DNA of 64,000 nucleotides from Spirirestis rafaelensis WJT71-NPBG6. GTDB lineage: Bacteria > Cyanobacteriota > Cyanobacteriia > Cyanobacteriales > Nostocaceae. The position numbers and the translations under genes were made by a program. Below, piece by piece: positions 63,119-64,000 of the stretch (within the stretch, counting starts at the first letter, position 1; each line of letters opens with the position of its first letter). The stretch is taken from positions 1 to 64,000 of the forward strand of contig JAHHID010000029.1 in the NCBI GenBank assembly GCA_019359015.1. The letters run 5' to 3'. The notes under the pieces were generated by a model. It saw only the letters and a program-made list of their open reading frames with translations, had not been told where the DNA came from and did not search any database.

Positions 63119-63475
63119 CATTATGAGCTAATTTATTTGTTTTGCCGTAATGCTATAATTTGTTATGGTATGTAAAGATTTTTAACAATCTTCTACAGCC
63201 ATAGGCATTTGCATTTTTGGTCATTAGTTCTTAGTCTTGACTAGTGACCAATTAAGTAATTTTCACTTTGGAGAAAGAATTTCCGCAGCGAAAGTTACAT
63301 GATTTTCCTTTGCAAAACGCAAAACTGAGAATATACTTAATCTTGGCAACGCATTATAGCAGTTGTTAGGCCAAATTTCTCAGTTTTTCAGTTTTTGTTG
63401 AATTTATTCAAAGCGAACGTTTTGAATCACTAGGTGGCGGTGCATTTGGGAACCACCAAAAAATTTGGAGATAGC
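63119..63475. other. accA-SDR spacer with promoter candidate
   Basis: 357 bases. Beyond the promoter candidate at 63151 it has two facing ctgagaa/ttctcag segments (63325-63332, 63377-63384) that could form a long leader hairpin. No gene was seen. Confidence 0.4.
63151..63159 (+). promoter_or_regulatory. extended -10 promoter candidate for the SDR gene
   Basis: tgctataat is an extended -10 (TGn plus a perfect TATAAT at 63154-63159). The -35 region is poor. It would give a leader of about 310 bases before the SDR start. Confidence 0.4.
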
Positions 63476-64000
63476 ATGAGTGTTACGCAGAAACGACGCG
63501 CTCTAATTACTGGAGCGAGCAGTGGAATTGGCAAGGCAACAGCATTGGCATTTGCGAAGGCGGGAATAGATGTCGCCTTGGTGAGCCGTTCTATTGACAA
63601 ATTGGAGGCAGTAGCGGTAGCAGCTAGACATGCAGAGGTGACAGCGAAAGCTTATAGTGTGGATCTAGCAAATGTAGCCCAGGTACAAGACTCGATGCTC
63701 TCTATCGCCCATGACTTTGGCGACATAGACATTCTGGTAAACAATGCTGGCATGGCTTACACTAATACCTTAACTGAAACCTCCTTATCTGACTGGCAGC
63801 AGGTAATCGACTTAAATCTTACCAGCGTCTTTCAGTGCATTATGGGCATTTTACCTTCAATGCGCGATCGCGGGCACGGCACAATCATCAATGTTGCCTC
63901 TGTTGCCGGCAAGCAAGCGTTTGCCAGTTGGGGAGCATACAGCGTTAGCAAAGCTGGTTTGATTTCCCTTTCTCAAGCTTTGGCACAAGAAGAACGCGCT
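63476..64000 (+). CDS. SDR family oxidoreductase, 3' end outside the window
   Basis: The first 175 codons of a short-chain dehydrogenase/reductase. ATG 63476 follows a Shine-Dalgarno ttggag. The cofactor motif TGASSGIGKATA (about residues 12-23), the NNAGMA motif (about 90-95), NVASVAG with the catalytic Ser (about 139) and YSVSK (about 153-157) are all in place, so the enzyme should be active; FabG-like 3-oxoacyl-ACP or other ketone reduction is likely. A SDR gene after accA is a common arrangement near ado-aar. Confidence 0.9.
   Translation, partial: MSVTQKRRALITGASSGIGKATALAFAKAGIDVALVSRSIDKLEAVAVAARHAEVTAKAYSVDLANVAQVQDSMLSIAHDFGDIDILVNNAGMAYTNTLTETSLSDWQQVIDLNLTSVFQCIMGILPSMRDRGHGTIINVASVAGKQAFASWGAYSVSKAGLISLSQALAQEERA

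Overview
The window is chromosomal DNA of a filamentous, probably Nostocales-type, cyanobacterium. The evidence is the very frequent HIP1 octamer (GCGATCGC), chlorophyll biosynthesis (chlM), the cyanobacterial alkane pair ado-aar next to accA, a plant/cyanobacterial-length IspH, a TPR serine/threonine kinase, PEP-CTERM and filamentous-haemagglutinin proteins, and many short tandem and palindromic repeats between genes. No tRNA, rRNA or CRISPR array was seen. Both edges cut genes: a decayed transposase tail on the left and an SDR reductase on the right.

Layout. 1-5.7 kb: transposase relic, membrane-anchored GTPase, small Cys-rich secreted protein, and an intact secreted haemagglutinin-type (TPS) protein. 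5.8-9.8 kb: three-subunit Tat-dependent molybdenum aldehyde oxidoreductase of PaoABC type. 9.8-20 kb: repeats, a second haemagglutinin gene reduced to a pseudogene, a TPR-CHAT protease-like protein translationally coupled to it, and a convergent operon of sigma-70-like protein, DUF1822, CHAT-CHASE2 and DUF928. 20-33.5 kb: histidine-kinase relic, L,D-transpeptidase, AtzG/AtzE-type amidase pair, 2OG-Fe(II) oxygenase, glycerol kinase, an IS200/IS605-like non-coding relic, a PEP-CTERM protein, DUF6335 and the ergothioneine genes egtC-egtB-egtD. 33.8-44 kb: DUF3616, DUF423, two tandem paralogous membrane proteins, chlM, nagA/purE (divergent), an ammonium transporter, a structured RNA candidate, an SGNH hydrolase and ispH. 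44-47 kb: NACHT NTPase with a hypervariable Ala-Tyr/Ala-Asn repeat, a HicB relic and a 13-copy 21-bp tandem repeat. 47-58.5 kb: methyltransferase, TrpB2, nucleotidyltransferase, UbiB/ABC1 kinase, recN, a second IS200/IS605-like right end, kinase-TPR, and a rhomboid lacking its catalytic serine. 58.6-64 kb: small membrane protein, an ABC permease relic, then ado-aar-accA-SDR.

The best candidate for an undescribed system is the 10-20 kb cluster. It combines two CHAT (caspase-like) proteins, one on TPRs and one on a CHASE2 membrane sensor, with a DUF928 secreted protein, a DUF1822 protein, a divergent sigma-like protein and a TPS adhesin. A 13-bp motif of form TAGCnnTATAGTC lies upstream of both haemagglutinin loci and, with two differences, upstream of the sigma-like gene, suggesting a shared promoter. 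A second theme is genome plasticity: low-complexity intergenic repeats have been inserted in frame into at least four proteins (haemagglutinin, TPR-CHAT, EgtB, RecN/SGNH C-termini), and a dispersed repeat supplies the stop codon of the amidase. All names rest on reading the sequence and remembered family features; no search was run.
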